DNA of 64,000 nucleotides, from contig NZ_JAHYSS010000004.1 in NCBI RefSeq assembly GCF_019802255.1, positions 62,001 to 126,000 of the forward strand. Direction: 5' to 3'. The position numbers and the translations under genes were made by a program. This stretch comes from Pedobacter polysacchareus (GTDB lineage: Bacteria > Bacteroidota > Bacteroidia > Sphingobacteriales > Sphingobacteriaceae). Position 1 is the first letter of the stretch. Every line of letters begins with the position of its first letter. The notes under the pieces were generated by a model. It saw only the letters and a program-made list of their open reading frames with translations, had not been told where the DNA came from and ran no database searches. This document shows positions 43,072-52,145 of the stretch, one piece after another.

Positions 43072-44256
43072 TTACTCTGTTATTTCCTTTGGATCTGCTC
43101 TTCTGGTACCATCATACAACTCATATTCAAGCATGCGGCAATCCAGTTTACCATTGTAAAATTCGATCTTTTTGGTGGCTTTAAGGCCTATTTTCTTCGC
43201 AAGGTCTGGATTACCGGTAAAGATATATCCGAAATAACCTTTGCATTCCTGTTTCATAAAATCACCTACCCTTTTATAAGTAGCTTCCAGTACCGAGTGT
43301 ACACCCAGACGCTCTCCGTATTCCGGATTGAAAACCACTACGCCTTTCCCACCTTCAGGAACTTTCGTTTCTGCGAAATCACAGACTTCAAAAGTAATCA
43401 GGGTATCTACACCGGCAGTTTGTGCATTCTTACGGCTCACTTCAACAGCATCTTCGGAAAGATCCGTGGCAATAATCGTCAGGTCAATGTTTTTAATCAC
43501 TTGTTCTTTCAGAATCCGGCGTTCCGCAAAGAATACTTCTTCATCATAACCCAGGATGTGCATAAAACCATAGTTCATACGGAACAATCCAGGGCGACGG
43601 TTAGTGGCCAATAGCGCAGCCTCAATCGCCAGTGTTCCTGAACCGCACATCGGATTCACGAATGGTGATTTCTGGTCCCATTGGGTACTCATGATCACAC
43701 CAGCGGCTAATGCTTCTAACATCGGTGCTTTTCCAGGGATCTTACGGTAACCATGTTTGGCTAAAGTTTCTCCGGAAGTGTCCAAAAAGATGTCCGCTTC
43801 ACTGTCTTTCCAGTATAAATGAACCACCGCTTTATTGGCATCCGATCCTGAATTCGGACGGATTCCTTTTTTGTCTTTAATGCGGTCAACAATCGCATCT
43901 TTTACTTTTAGATTGGCAAAAAGCGGCGTCGTGATGGTTGGGTTATCCACATTTGAAGTCACCGAGAAATATCCCGAGAAATCAATCAGCGATTCCCACT
44001 CCATATCCACCAGCTCCCGGTACAATTCTTCCGGGTTATTGGCTTTGAAGCTTTTTAAGCAATATAAAATCTGACTGGCACACCTCAGGTTTAAATTCAA
44101 CTTGATGCATTCCGTTAGGGTTATATTTAACTCTACCCCTGTAGGGAAATCCCTAACAATGGTGTAGCCCAGGGCTTTAACCTCTTCCTGTAGATATGGC
44201 GATAATCGCTTGTTGCAGGTTAAAATAACCTTGCTTTTTGTGTGGAAAACTTGCAT
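43072..44256 (-). CDS. THUMP-domain RNA methyltransferase (RlmL-like)
   Basis: The 394-residue protein has an N-terminal ferredoxin-like/THUMP part (residues about 5-170) and a Rossmann methyltransferase domain. The SAM-binding motif is FVNPMCGSGTLAIEAAL (199-215), followed by IIATDLSEDAVEVSRKN. The catalytic motif IV reads NPEY (Asn310 to Tyr313) instead of the usual NPPY. It likely modifies 23S rRNA at an N2-guanosine, as RlmL does, though the target is not proven. Its upstream neighbour is the divergent DUF3127 gene. Confidence 0.9.
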   Translation of the reverse strand: MQVFHTKSKVILTCNKRLSPYLQEEVKALGYTIVRDFPTGVELNITLTECIKLNLNLRCASQILYCLKSFKANNPEELYRELVDMEWESLIDFSGYFSVTSNVDNPTITTPLFANLKVKDAIVDRIKDKKGIRPNSGSDANKAVVHLYWKDSEADIFLDTSGETLAKHGYRKIPGKAPMLEALAAGVIMSTQWDQKSPFVNPMCGSGTLAIEAALLATNRRPGLFRMNYGFMHILGYDEEVFFAERRILKEQVIKNIDLTIIATDLSEDAVEVSRKNAQTAGVDTLITFEVCDFAETKVPEGGKGVVVFNPEYGERLGVHSVLEATYKRVGDFMKQECKGYFGYIFTGNPDLAKKIGLKATKKIEFYNGKLDCRMLEYELYDGTRRADPKEITE

Positions 44257-44328
44257 AATATATTGTGCGAAGTTATCAATAAAAATATAGAGATTTGAAC
44301 TTTGTCAAAGAATAAAACAGTAATTGTT

Positions 44329-44694
44329 ATGGAAATAAAAGGAAAAGTGCATGAAATTGGTGCATTACAACAGGTGAGTGAGACTTTTAAGAAACGTGAC
44401 CTGATTATAGAATACGCAGAAAATCCTACTTATCCAGAGTACATCAGATTTGAAGCTTTACAAGATAAAACGGCTTTATTCGACAGCTTAAAAACTGGTG
44501 ATGATGTGGAAGTTTCTTTTAACTTACGCGGTCGTCCATGGACTGATAAAACAGGAAAAACATCATATTTCAATAGTTTGGTAGTATGGCGTATCAATGC
44601 CTTAACTCCAGGAGCTGCGGCAGCAACGCCAGCTTATGCTCCGCCAGCAGATTTGAACAATGCTCCAGGTGAGGAAGATGATCTTCCTTTCTAA
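44329..44694 (+). CDS. DUF3127 protein with SSB-like acidic C-terminus
   Basis: The 121-residue protein starts at ATG 44329 (MEIKGKVHEIG); the longer frame from 44302 begins with TTG and is unlikely. It has the DUF3127 OB-fold-like core (VSFNLRGRPWTDKTGKTSYFN) followed by a Pro/Ala linker and an acidic tip EEDDLPF. That tip mimics the C-terminal tail of single-stranded DNA-binding proteins, which recruits repair proteins. Nucleic-acid binding is plausible but not shown. A terminator follows at 44729. Confidence 0.85.
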   Translation: MEIKGKVHEIGALQQVSETFKKRDLIIEYAENPTYPEYIRFEALQDKTALFDSLKTGDDVEVSFNLRGRPWTDKTGKTSYFNSLVVWRINALTPGAAAATPAYAPPADLNNAPGEEDDLPF

Positions 44695-44728
44695 AGATCT
44701 TTTTTAAATAAACAAATTGACCAAACGA

Positions 44729-44760
44729 GCCTGTCCGATCCTTCGGACAGGCTTTATTTT
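44729..44760 (+). terminator. Rho-independent terminator after DUF3127
   Basis: A perfect 9-bp stem GCCTGTCCG (44729-44737) with CGGACAGGC (44744-44752), a 6-base loop and a T-rich tail. Confidence 0.9.
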
Positions 44761-44837
44761 TGCCCTGTTTTTTCGGAGCTGCGAAAGGGCTTAGGAACTG
44801 GTTGGGAAGAGTTCTGCGTTCCTATAGCGTTTGGATG

Positions 44838-44889
44838 GGGTTGCCGTAGGGTTGGGCTAGTTAACACTATGGCAACCCTACGGCAACCC
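44838..44889. repeat. Palindromic intergenic element, 17-bp perfect arms
   Basis: GGGTTGCCGTAGGGTTG (44838-44854) is the exact reverse complement of 44873-44889 around an 18-base loop. The word GGCAACCCTA occurs twice in a row in the right part (44871-44880 and 44882-44891) with further degenerate copies to 44915. It is more GC-rich than its surroundings. REP-like identity is possible. Confidence 0.7.
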
Positions 44890-45100
44890 TATCGGAAACC
44901 TACAGGGACCCTATAATAAGGCCGACCAATGTCCGAACACTACCCGACCAATACCGGGTCATTTTATGCTTTTTTTTCATTTTATAAATTAAAAGCAATC
45001 ATCTCTGGTTAATCGCTGTAATTTTAGGAAATTCAGCATGTTAAAAAGTGTTAAATAAGCCGGTTTATCCTTCCGCCTTATTTATTTTTGAAATCTCAGC

Positions 45101-46939
45101 ATGAAAAAAAGAAGCCTTTGGTTGATCACCGCTCTAATGACCATAGCTTTGCTTGGTGTATTTGTAATGCAATTGTATTACATCAGGGAGGCGTATGCCC
45201 TAAAATCTCAGCTTTTTGAACAGGATGTCAGTCAGGCCTTGAATGCAGTAGTAAACAAGGTGCAGAAAAGATATGCCGCAACACACCTGAATAAGAAAGA
45301 AGAACAACTGAAGGAAGAGCGGGAAGCAGAGCTGCGCGACAAAGCACAGATTCTGGTGGATTTCAAAGAGCAGCATAAGCTGAAAGAAGAACGCCGGAAA
45401 CTGGAGCAGCAGAAAAAAATTATTGCCGACCTGAATATGCAGGACAGTGTGATCCGCAACAATTACCTGCGTCCGATGATCATCACCGAAAAGGAATACC
45501 TGTCGATGTCTACCCTGGACGACGATAAGAAATCTCCTTTGCAGGTAGATATGAATTTTGGGGTCGACAAAGCCGGAAATGTAATTACCGCAAATGTCAA
45601 TCAAACCTATATCCCTGAAAAAGCGCAGACTTTTAAGGTTTCTACAGATAAACTTCCCGATAGCATCCGCTACCTGGCTTTTAATCCTTTTAGTAAAAAA
45701 CCGCTCCTGATTACCTTGCCACGCGTTTCTCCGGAGATGGCTGCCAAATTCAGAAGCCAGGATGAGATTGAAAATGAAAAATTTCAAAGGGCTTTTAAAG
45801 ATCTCTTGACAGATACGGTCATGATCAAAACCAATAGCCTCAATTATCTGGAAGATGTAGCGAAGGAAATGCGTCAGGAAAATGTGCCGATTGATGAGCG
45901 GGTGCCCAGAGACGTACTGGATACGCTGATCAAAACGGAACTTCTCAACAGAAATATTAAACTCGATTACGATTTCTGGGTAAAACTGGCCAATAAAGAT
46001 TCTGTGCTCTACCGCAAGGTGTCCAAAGAAAGTATGGTGCCTGTTCCGGCCAATATCCATAAGGTAACGCTGTTTAGCAATGATATTTTTAGAGATCCAG
46101 GAATGTTATACATCACGTTTCCAAAAGAAAATTCTTTGATCTTTAGCAACCTGAGTATAACCATGGCCACTTCCGCCGCACTATTACTGGTGCTGGTGTT
46201 CATTTTTGCCTATACCATTTACACGATTTTAAAGCAAAAGAAAATTTCGGAGATGAAAACGGATTTCATCAACAACATGACACATGAGTTTAAAACTCCA
46301 GTGGCTACTATCATGATTGCCAGTGAGGCCTTGAAAGATCCGGAAATCACTGAGGATAAAACCAGAGTAAAACGACTGGCAGGCATCATCTATGATGAAA
46401 ATGTACGATTGGGAAATCATATCGAAAGGGTATTGAGTATTGCCCGACTGGAGAAGAAAGAATTGAAACTGGAAGAAACGATGTTGAATATCAACGAACT
46501 GATCCTGGTGGTGGTAGACAGTATGGACCTGCAGTTGCAAAAGAAAGGCACACAGCTGCAGCTGAACCTGGATGCCCAGCCTCCCTTGATTTATGCGGAT
46601 GAACTGCACCTTTCCAATGTGATTTACAACCTGATAGACAATGCGAATAAATACAGTCTGGGGGTCCCTAAAATCACGATCAGTACCAGGATTAGCCATA
46701 AAAATCTTATTATTGAAGTAGCTGATGAAGGAATTGGTATGAGTACGGAAGAGACCAAACGTATTTTTGATCAGTTCTATAGAGTGCCCACCGGAAATTT
46801 ACATGATGTAAAAGGATTTGGCTTAGGCCTGAATTATGTCCAGGACATCATCGAACAGATGAATGGGAAAATCAAAGTACATAGTGAAAAAGATAAAGGC
46901 ACTGTCTTTGAAATTATCCTTCCCTTAAACCGTAATTAA
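45101..46939 (+). CDS. Sensor histidine kinase, RprX-like
   Basis: The 612-residue kinase has an N-terminal membrane helix (LWLITALMTIALLGVFVM), a large periplasmic sensory region of about 320 residues that begins with a charged coiled coil (KKEEQLKEEREAELRDKAQ), and a second helix near 351-376. The phospho-acceptor His395 is in the H-box NNMTHEFKTPVA. The ATPase boxes are NLIDNANKYS, DEGIGMS and GFGLGLNYV. The gene ends 52 bases before its response regulator. This domain layout is like Bacteroides RprX. Confidence 0.9.
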   Translation: MKKRSLWLITALMTIALLGVFVMQLYYIREAYALKSQLFEQDVSQALNAVVNKVQKRYAATHLNKKEEQLKEEREAELRDKAQILVDFKEQHKLKEERRKLEQQKKIIADLNMQDSVIRNNYLRPMIITEKEYLSMSTLDDDKKSPLQVDMNFGVDKAGNVITANVNQTYIPEKAQTFKVSTDKLPDSIRYLAFNPFSKKPLLITLPRVSPEMAAKFRSQDEIENEKFQRAFKDLLTDTVMIKTNSLNYLEDVAKEMRQENVPIDERVPRDVLDTLIKTELLNRNIKLDYDFWVKLANKDSVLYRKVSKESMVPVPANIHKVTLFSNDIFRDPGMLYITFPKENSLIFSNLSITMATSAALLLVLVFIFAYTIYTILKQKKISEMKTDFINNMTHEFKTPVATIMIASEALKDPEITEDKTRVKRLAGIIYDENVRLGNHIERVLSIARLEKKELKLEETMLNINELILVVVDSMDLQLQKKGTQLQLNLDAQPPLIYADELHLSNVIYNLIDNANKYSLGVPKITISTRISHKNLIIEVADEGIGMSTEETKRIFDQFYRVPTGNLHDVKGFGLGLNYVQDIIEQMNGKIKVHSEKDKGTVFEIILPLNRN

Positions 46940-46991
46940 TGAAACCATTATCAATGATAGCTTCACAACCCATAAAAAACAATAAAAGCTG

Positions 46992-47687
46992 ATGAAAAAA
47001 ATTCTGTTGGTAGAAGATGATCCGAATCTGGGTTTACTTTTGCAAGATTACCTGCAATTGAAAGGGAAATTTGAAGTGGTACTATGCGTAGACGGAGAAG
47101 AAGGCCTGAAAGCTTTTTCAAAGCAGGAATTTGATCTTTGCATTCTGGATGTCATGATGCCCAAGAAAGATGGTTTCACGCTTGGAAAAGAAATCAGAAA
47201 GATCAACCAGCAGGTCCCGATTATCTTTGCCACGGCAAAAGCCATGATGGAAGATAAAGCGTCTGCTTACGACCTTGGGGGCGATGATTACATCACTAAA
47301 CCTTTTCGTATCGAAGAGCTGCTGCTGCGCATCAATGCCCTGTTGAAAAGGGTAAGTACCAAAGAAGTGGCAGAGGTCGCTCCGGTAGAGACACAGTTTC
47401 AAATTGGCGATTATACCTTCGATTATACCACTCAGCTGATTCATTATAAAGGACAGCAGCAAAAACTCAGCACTAAAGAAGCCGAATTGCTGCAATTGCT
47501 CTGCTTAAAGAAAAATGCAGTACTGACCAGGGAAGAGGCTTTACTCAGCATTTGGCACGACGATAATTATTTTAACGGCCGCAGTATGGACGTGTTCCTG
47601 AGCAAACTGAGGAAGTACCTTAGGGAAGACCCTAAGGTAGAAATCCTGAATGTGCATGGAAAAGGTTATAAATTACTGGTCAATTAA
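46992..47687 (+). CDS. OmpR-family response regulator, RprY-like
   Basis: The 231-residue regulator has a receiver with Asp53 (ILDVMMPKKDG) and the conserved Lys in YITKPFRIEEL, then a winged-helix output domain (LSTKEAELLQLLCLKKNAVLTREEAL and GKGYKLL at the end). It partners the adjacent kinase and most resembles RprY. Its stop shares TTAA with the stop of the convergent GLPGLI gene. Confidence 0.93.
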   Translation: MKKILLVEDDPNLGLLLQDYLQLKGKFEVVLCVDGEEGLKAFSKQEFDLCILDVMMPKKDGFTLGKEIRKINQQVPIIFATAKAMMEDKASAYDLGGDDYITKPFRIEELLLRINALLKRVSTKEVAEVAPVETQFQIGDYTFDYTTQLIHYKGQQQKLSTKEAELLQLLCLKKNAVLTREEALLSIWHDDNYFNGRSMDVFLSKLRKYLREDPKVEILNVHGKGYKLLVN

Positions 47688-48460
47688 AGGGTAAGTGCTT
47701 TTAGTACGGTTTGTGCGTAATTGCCCCACCTTTTCATGACGCCATTCAGCGTGTCATTTAGGCCCTTCGTATTCATAGATTTCCCTTTTACCGGTGCTTT
47801 TAGTTCGGCTGCGGTAACAGGCCTGTCTTTGACACTGGTGGCAAACCAGCTGGAGTTTTCATGCGGTAAAGCAACGCCCAGAATCATGCCCGGTAATCCA
47901 TTGAAAGACTCTGGTCCACCGGAAACAGGGATTTTATCCGTGTAAAAGGCCACCACATAAATAGAATCCATGATGATGGCATTTGCTCTTCGGCATTCAT
48001 ATCCGGCAATCTCCCGGGTCTCCGAAGTGAGCTTCCAATTGATTTTTCTTAAACTGTCTTTGACCAGGAAGGTTTCTTCATAAACCTTTTTCTGGTTGAT
48101 GAAGGTCTGGCTGGATAAATTTGAAAAAATAATGTTGTTCTGTACCACGTTCGGATCGCTGCCCCAAAACCCGTTCGCGTCTTTTTGGGTATCCTCCAAA
48201 GGGCTGAACAGCGTCTGATCATTGGAGAATGCCAGGGTGCTTTTCAGGATTTTGAACTGCGGCTGGTTCTTCTTGTATTGGTCAAAAGCGGCCTGCATAT
48301 AACCTTCATTGTCTTTGTTAATGGTTTTTTTGATGATGGCATACATGTTGATTTTCTTTTCAAAATCAATCATGCCAGTAGTCGCAAACCGTACATTTTG
48401 TGCAGATACCCGGCTCATACAGCCAAGCAGTAAAAGGAGGGTAATTAAAGTGTTTTTCAT
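47684..48460 (-). CDS. GLPGLI family exported protein
   Basis: The 258-residue protein has a signal peptide (LITLLLLLGCMSRVSAQN) and the family-naming motif as FNGLPGMILGV. The function of this Bacteroidota family is unknown. It is 4 bases downstream of the large TonB-type barrel gene and is co-transcribed with it, a common arrangement for the family. The two may act as an outer-membrane export or uptake pair. Confidence 0.92.
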   Translation of the reverse strand: MKNTLITLLLLLGCMSRVSAQNVRFATTGMIDFEKKINMYAIIKKTINKDNEGYMQAAFDQYKKNQPQFKILKSTLAFSNDQTLFSPLEDTQKDANGFWGSDPNVVQNNIIFSNLSSQTFINQKKVYEETFLVKDSLRKINWKLTSETREIAGYECRRANAIIMDSIYVVAFYTDKIPVSGGPESFNGLPGMILGVALPHENSSWFATSVKDRPVTAAELKAPVKGKSMNTKGLNDTLNGVMKRWGNYAQTVLKALTL

Positions 48461-48464
48461 TTGA

Positions 48465-51278
48465 TTATGGTTTAGCTGATGATCCGCCCATTTTATTAAA
48501 ATCCCAGATCAGGGACAGCATGAAATATCTTTGTATCGTGTTGTAACGTCTTTCGGTGATGAGGTTGGCATTGGCACTTCTTTCAAAACCTGTGTTTTGA
48601 TTGAGCAGGTCATTGCCGGCAAGTCTAAGCTGCAAGTCTTCTTTTTTGAAAAACTTCTTGCTGATGGCCGCATTCCATATCAATCGCTCAAATTCTTGCT
48701 GCAGCGCAGGTGTTTTCCCACGGTATTCATAGTTTCCACCGGTGTTGATTTCTATTTTCCCCGGCAGGTATGCATTGATGCTTAGGTTTCCATTTGCACC
48801 CCAGCCGCTATTGTTGGATCTGGTGTCTAAAGAAGCTTTGCTGTACGTATAGCTTGGTCCGGCGGAAAAGTAAATGTTATACGATTTTACATCCCGTTTG
48901 GAGATCGAGAGGCCTGTTCTATAAGTCCTGTTTTTTGTGGTATTGAATGCCTGGTTGATCATGCTGTAGTTGTTGGATCCATTGAAGCTTGCATTTGCAC
49001 CCACATTTAAACCGAGCAGGTTGATTTTTCTATTGTAGTCCAGATAGAGGCTATAATTGCTGGGCGTTTTGCCCTCCAGATTGACGGGCTGATAGGTGCT
49101 TTTGCCATTTTCGTCGGTAAGGGTGCTGTTCACAATCGCATTAGTACTGAAGTTATAGTAAAAACTGGCGTAGATAGCCTCAGAAGTCATGACCTTATAG
49201 CTGCTGTAACTGGTATTGAAGGAGTGGTTAAATGAAGGGTCTAAATCTGCATTTCCAATGTAAATATTAAGCGGGTCAGTATTCACTTTTACCGCTTGTA
49301 GCTGACTGATGCTGGGCTGACTGGTATAACCATTGTAGTTGAAGCGAAATGACCGCTGCTGACTAAAGTTATAACGGTAAGTAGCTGAAGGACTCCAGTT
49401 GAAGAAGTCTCTTTTCAGGCGCTCATTCGTGTAGCCATCCAGCTGCCTCAGGTGTACATCGTTGACCTTGGTTCCGAAGTTCAGTACAGATTTGTTTTTG
49501 TTTAAATTGAAAAACGTACCTACCTGATTGTTTACCTGATCCAGGTCCAGTTTATTGCTGAATTCTTCGTCCAGCAGGTTATAATCGCCAGCGGTATTTT
49601 TGTTAAATGATTTCCTGTCAGAATGGTCTTTGCTCAGGTACAAGCCATAGTTGAACACCATCGACCATGCCTTAGACAGCGGTTCTGTGTACGTTGCATT
49701 CGTATTGTGTACGGAGCTTCTGATGTAATTGGTCTTGTATTGATCTATAGGGGTTTGATCTTTGAAATCACCATTCAGGTCAAAATTCTGCACCAGAGAA
49801 TTGATGAATCCGGTATTGTTGTTCTCATTAGCGCTTTGCGCGATGCTGATCGAAAATGTTCTTCCTTTTTTACGGAGTTTTTTGGAATAGAAAAGGGAAG
49901 CATTTAGGTCTCTCTGATCACCTTTATTATTCAAAGACCGGCGGTTGTTGTTCAGGGCGGTTCCGTCTGCACGGGTACTGCTCGCAAAATATTCACTTTC
50001 CGACCTGCTGTTCTTGACCGTCCCATTCAGGCTGACCTTGATGGTGGAGCTGGAATCCAGGTTGATCGTGTACATCCCGTCTAATTTTTGACGGAACAGA
50101 TGTTTGTCGGAAGTTTCATTAGAAACACTGTAAATAGTAGGGGTTTCTACATCTGAACCTGGAGGCAGGTTTCTTTGTGTCAGGGTGTTTTTATTCCCTG
50201 ATACGTCGATCATACCTGCTTTATAATTGGTGTTGATGCTTTCCTTGTCTTTGTTCCATTTATTGGAAAAATGTGCGCCGCCATTTTTGGTAGAAGGCAA
50301 TCCTTCCCCCCCGTATTGCCCATCATAAGTGTCCAGGCCATCGTCACTTCGGTCTGCATTGAAATAAATCCGGCCATCGTCGCTCACCTGTAGATTGCTG
50401 GAACCAAATTTATCGCGATCACCCCAGGATAAACCTGTCTTTCCTGTATTTCCGAGGGTGCTGTAGGCTGCCATTTTCTTTCTTCCTTTGAAAATATTTA
50501 CCATGGCCTGGCCCTGATATAGGTCGTCTGTAGCCATTCCCGCATCAATTTTTCCGAAATAACCGTTCTTTTTGTCTTCTTTCAGTTTGATGTTGATCGT
50601 TTTTGCTTTTTCCCCGTCATCTATGCCAGTAAATGCGGCCTGATCGCTGGTTTTATCGAATAGCTGCACTTTATCCACCATATCACCTCGCAGATTTTTA
50701 GTGACCAGGGTAGGGTCGTCCCCGAAAAATTCTTCTCCATCTACCAGTACTTTATTCACCGTTTTACCTTGTGCGGTGATTTTGCCGTCTTTATCTATGG
50801 TGATGCCCGGCAGCTGCTTCAGCAGGTCTTCTACTTTTGAATTGGGCTGAATCACATAAGCAGCAGCATCAAATTCGGTGGTATCACCCTTCATTTTTAT
50901 GGCGTTTATTTTTCCTTTGATGATGACATCATTTAGTAATGTTGATTTTAACATCAGGTTTAAGCGACCGAAATCATGCGTTTTATGGAAAGAGTCCAGT
51001 TGGAAGTCTTCCACATAGTCAGCATAGCCGGGATAGGTAATCAAGATCATAAACTTTCCGGCTTTTGGCGGATGAAGTTTAAAAGCACCTTCGGCATCAG
51101 CTCTGGTATATTTGACAAGTGTGGAATCTTTAGCGTTTAGCATGGTGATGGTGGTGTTGACCATTTTATAAGTCGCTGCGGTGTCGGTGATTACCCCTTT
51201 TACTTCATAATTGCTTTGAGAGCGGGCTAAAAAAGAGCAGGAGCAGAATAAATACAATAAGAAAAATCTCAGTTTCAT
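48465..51278 (-). CDS. TonB-type outer membrane beta-barrel protein
   Basis: The 937-residue protein has a signal peptide (FFLLYLFCSCSFLARSQS), a carboxypeptidase-regulatory-like domain (VKGVITDTAATYKMVNTT), a plug-like segment (VEDLLKQLPGITIDKDGKI, VDGEEFFGDDPTLVTKNL) and a long barrel of the OMP_b-brl_3 type. It lacks a classical TonB receptor C-terminus. It is paired with the GLPGLI gene immediately downstream. The substrate is unknown; regulation by the neighbouring RprXY-like system is possible but not shown. Confidence 0.85.
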   Translation of the reverse strand: MKLRFFLLYLFCSCSFLARSQSNYEVKGVITDTAATYKMVNTTITMLNAKDSTLVKYTRADAEGAFKLHPPKAGKFMILITYPGYADYVEDFQLDSFHKTHDFGRLNLMLKSTLLNDVIIKGKINAIKMKGDTTEFDAAAYVIQPNSKVEDLLKQLPGITIDKDGKITAQGKTVNKVLVDGEEFFGDDPTLVTKNLRGDMVDKVQLFDKTSDQAAFTGIDDGEKAKTINIKLKEDKKNGYFGKIDAGMATDDLYQGQAMVNIFKGRKKMAAYSTLGNTGKTGLSWGDRDKFGSSNLQVSDDGRIYFNADRSDDGLDTYDGQYGGEGLPSTKNGGAHFSNKWNKDKESINTNYKAGMIDVSGNKNTLTQRNLPPGSDVETPTIYSVSNETSDKHLFRQKLDGMYTINLDSSSTIKVSLNGTVKNSRSESEYFASSTRADGTALNNNRRSLNNKGDQRDLNASLFYSKKLRKKGRTFSISIAQSANENNNTGFINSLVQNFDLNGDFKDQTPIDQYKTNYIRSSVHNTNATYTEPLSKAWSMVFNYGLYLSKDHSDRKSFNKNTAGDYNLLDEEFSNKLDLDQVNNQVGTFFNLNKNKSVLNFGTKVNDVHLRQLDGYTNERLKRDFFNWSPSATYRYNFSQQRSFRFNYNGYTSQPSISQLQAVKVNTDPLNIYIGNADLDPSFNHSFNTSYSSYKVMTSEAIYASFYYNFSTNAIVNSTLTDENGKSTYQPVNLEGKTPSNYSLYLDYNRKINLLGLNVGANASFNGSNNYSMINQAFNTTKNRTYRTGLSISKRDVKSYNIYFSAGPSYTYSKASLDTRSNNSGWGANGNLSINAYLPGKIEINTGGNYEYRGKTPALQQEFERLIWNAAISKKFFKKEDLQLRLAGNDLLNQNTGFERSANANLITERRYNTIQRYFMLSLIWDFNKMGGSSAKP

Positions 51279-51449
51279 TTCAGGTTATTTGGTTAACCTA
51301 ATATATAACTAAAACCTTAGTAATGTTGTTTAATAGATTGTCATTTTATGTTAAATTATGTTAAAGATTAATAAATGTTGGAGAATTATAATCTGCTATT
51401 TTAGTAGATTATTCTTGTTTGTCCTTTTTTTTGAGTTTTCTTTGAGGTG

Positions 51450-51457
51450 TATTTTTG
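51450..51457 (+). promoter_or_regulatory. Candidate -7 box of the ECF sigma gene
   Basis: TATTTTTG fits TAnnTTTG, 40 bases before the ATG at 51498. A TTG at 51431-51433 lies 16 bases upstream. Confidence 0.4.
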
Positions 51458-51497
51458 GGCGGAACTTATTCATTATCTTGGCCCTTAACATTGATTT

Positions 51498-52067
51498 ATG
51501 GGGAATTACAGTAATCTTTCTGATGAGGAGTTGGTTGATTTTATCAAGACCGATAATGAGGTCGCGTTTGTAGAACTCTACAAGCGACATTGGGAAGGAC
51601 TGTATAAATTTTGCTTTCAAATCCTTCAGGATCAGGATGCGTCAAAAGATGTTTTGCAGGAAGTATTTGTTTGGTTCTGGACGCACCGCAGCGAATTAAA
51701 GGTCTATGCCATTCGCAGCTATCTATATGTAGCGGTAAAACATAAGGTGGCCAATTATATCCGTAAAGACCATACCCGGAATAATTTTTATGAAAGGATA
51801 AAGATAGAAAGCCTGGATACTGTTTTCGTGGATTCTTCTTTAGAAGTAAAGGAACTGATCGCGTTTATCCGGGATTTTACTTCGGATCTTCCGGACAAAT
51901 GCCGGCAGGTATTTGAAATGAGCAGAACGGAGTACCTCAGTAATAAGGAAATTGCAAGCCGGTTAAATATTTCCGAAAAGACCGTAGAAACCCATCTGAC
52001 TACCGCATTAAACAAGTTGAGAAAAAAAATGGGCAGGTCTTCTGCCTGGATGCTGTTCTTAAGCTAG
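51498..52067 (+). CDS. ECF sigma factor, FecI-like
   Basis: The 189-residue protein shows sigma region 2 (AFVELYKRHWEGLYKFCFQIL, DASKDVLQEVFVWFWTHR) and region 4 (LPDKCRQVFEMSRTEYLSNKEIASRLNISEKTVETHL, read across residues 130-170). It is followed by a FecR anti-sigma gene and a SusC/SusD pair, the standard trans-envelope signalling set in Bacteroidota. It should be released when the STN-containing SusC binds its substrate. Confidence 0.93.
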   Translation: MGNYSNLSDEELVDFIKTDNEVAFVELYKRHWEGLYKFCFQILQDQDASKDVLQEVFVWFWTHRSELKVYAIRSYLYVAVKHKVANYIRKDHTRNNFYERIKIESLDTVFVDSSLEVKELIAFIRDFTSDLPDKCRQVFEMSRTEYLSNKEIASRLNISEKTVETHLTTALNKLRKKMGRSSAWMLFLS

Positions 52068-52145
52068 CGCTTTATTTCTTTATTTTTTTTTCAATCAGAC
52101 TAAGGGATAGCGCCTCGGCAAGTGCCTTATAGATATATGCCACAG

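Larger units (their letters stand above)
44695..45100. other. 406-base intergenic region
   Basis: It holds the terminator at 44729-44760 and a 52-bp palindromic element (44838-44889), followed by short repeats of the same word. No gene is visible, and no promoter box could be assigned for the downstream kinase. Confidence 0.6.

Noticed and set aside
43036-43614. 192-residue plus-strand frame over the 3' end of the RlmL-like gene
   Set aside because: It is antisense to a strong gene, begins with a low-complexity Lys run, and shows no family pattern.
45200-46060. 286-residue minus-strand open frame within the RprX-like kinase gene
   Set aside because: It lies fully antisense to a well-supported kinase, and its translation is rich in His, Phe, Ile and Gln, as expected from a shadow frame. 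No domain is recognisable.
46229-46699. 156-residue minus-strand frame in the kinase catalytic region
   Set aside because: Gln/Ile/Phe-rich shadow of the H-box and N-box coding strand.
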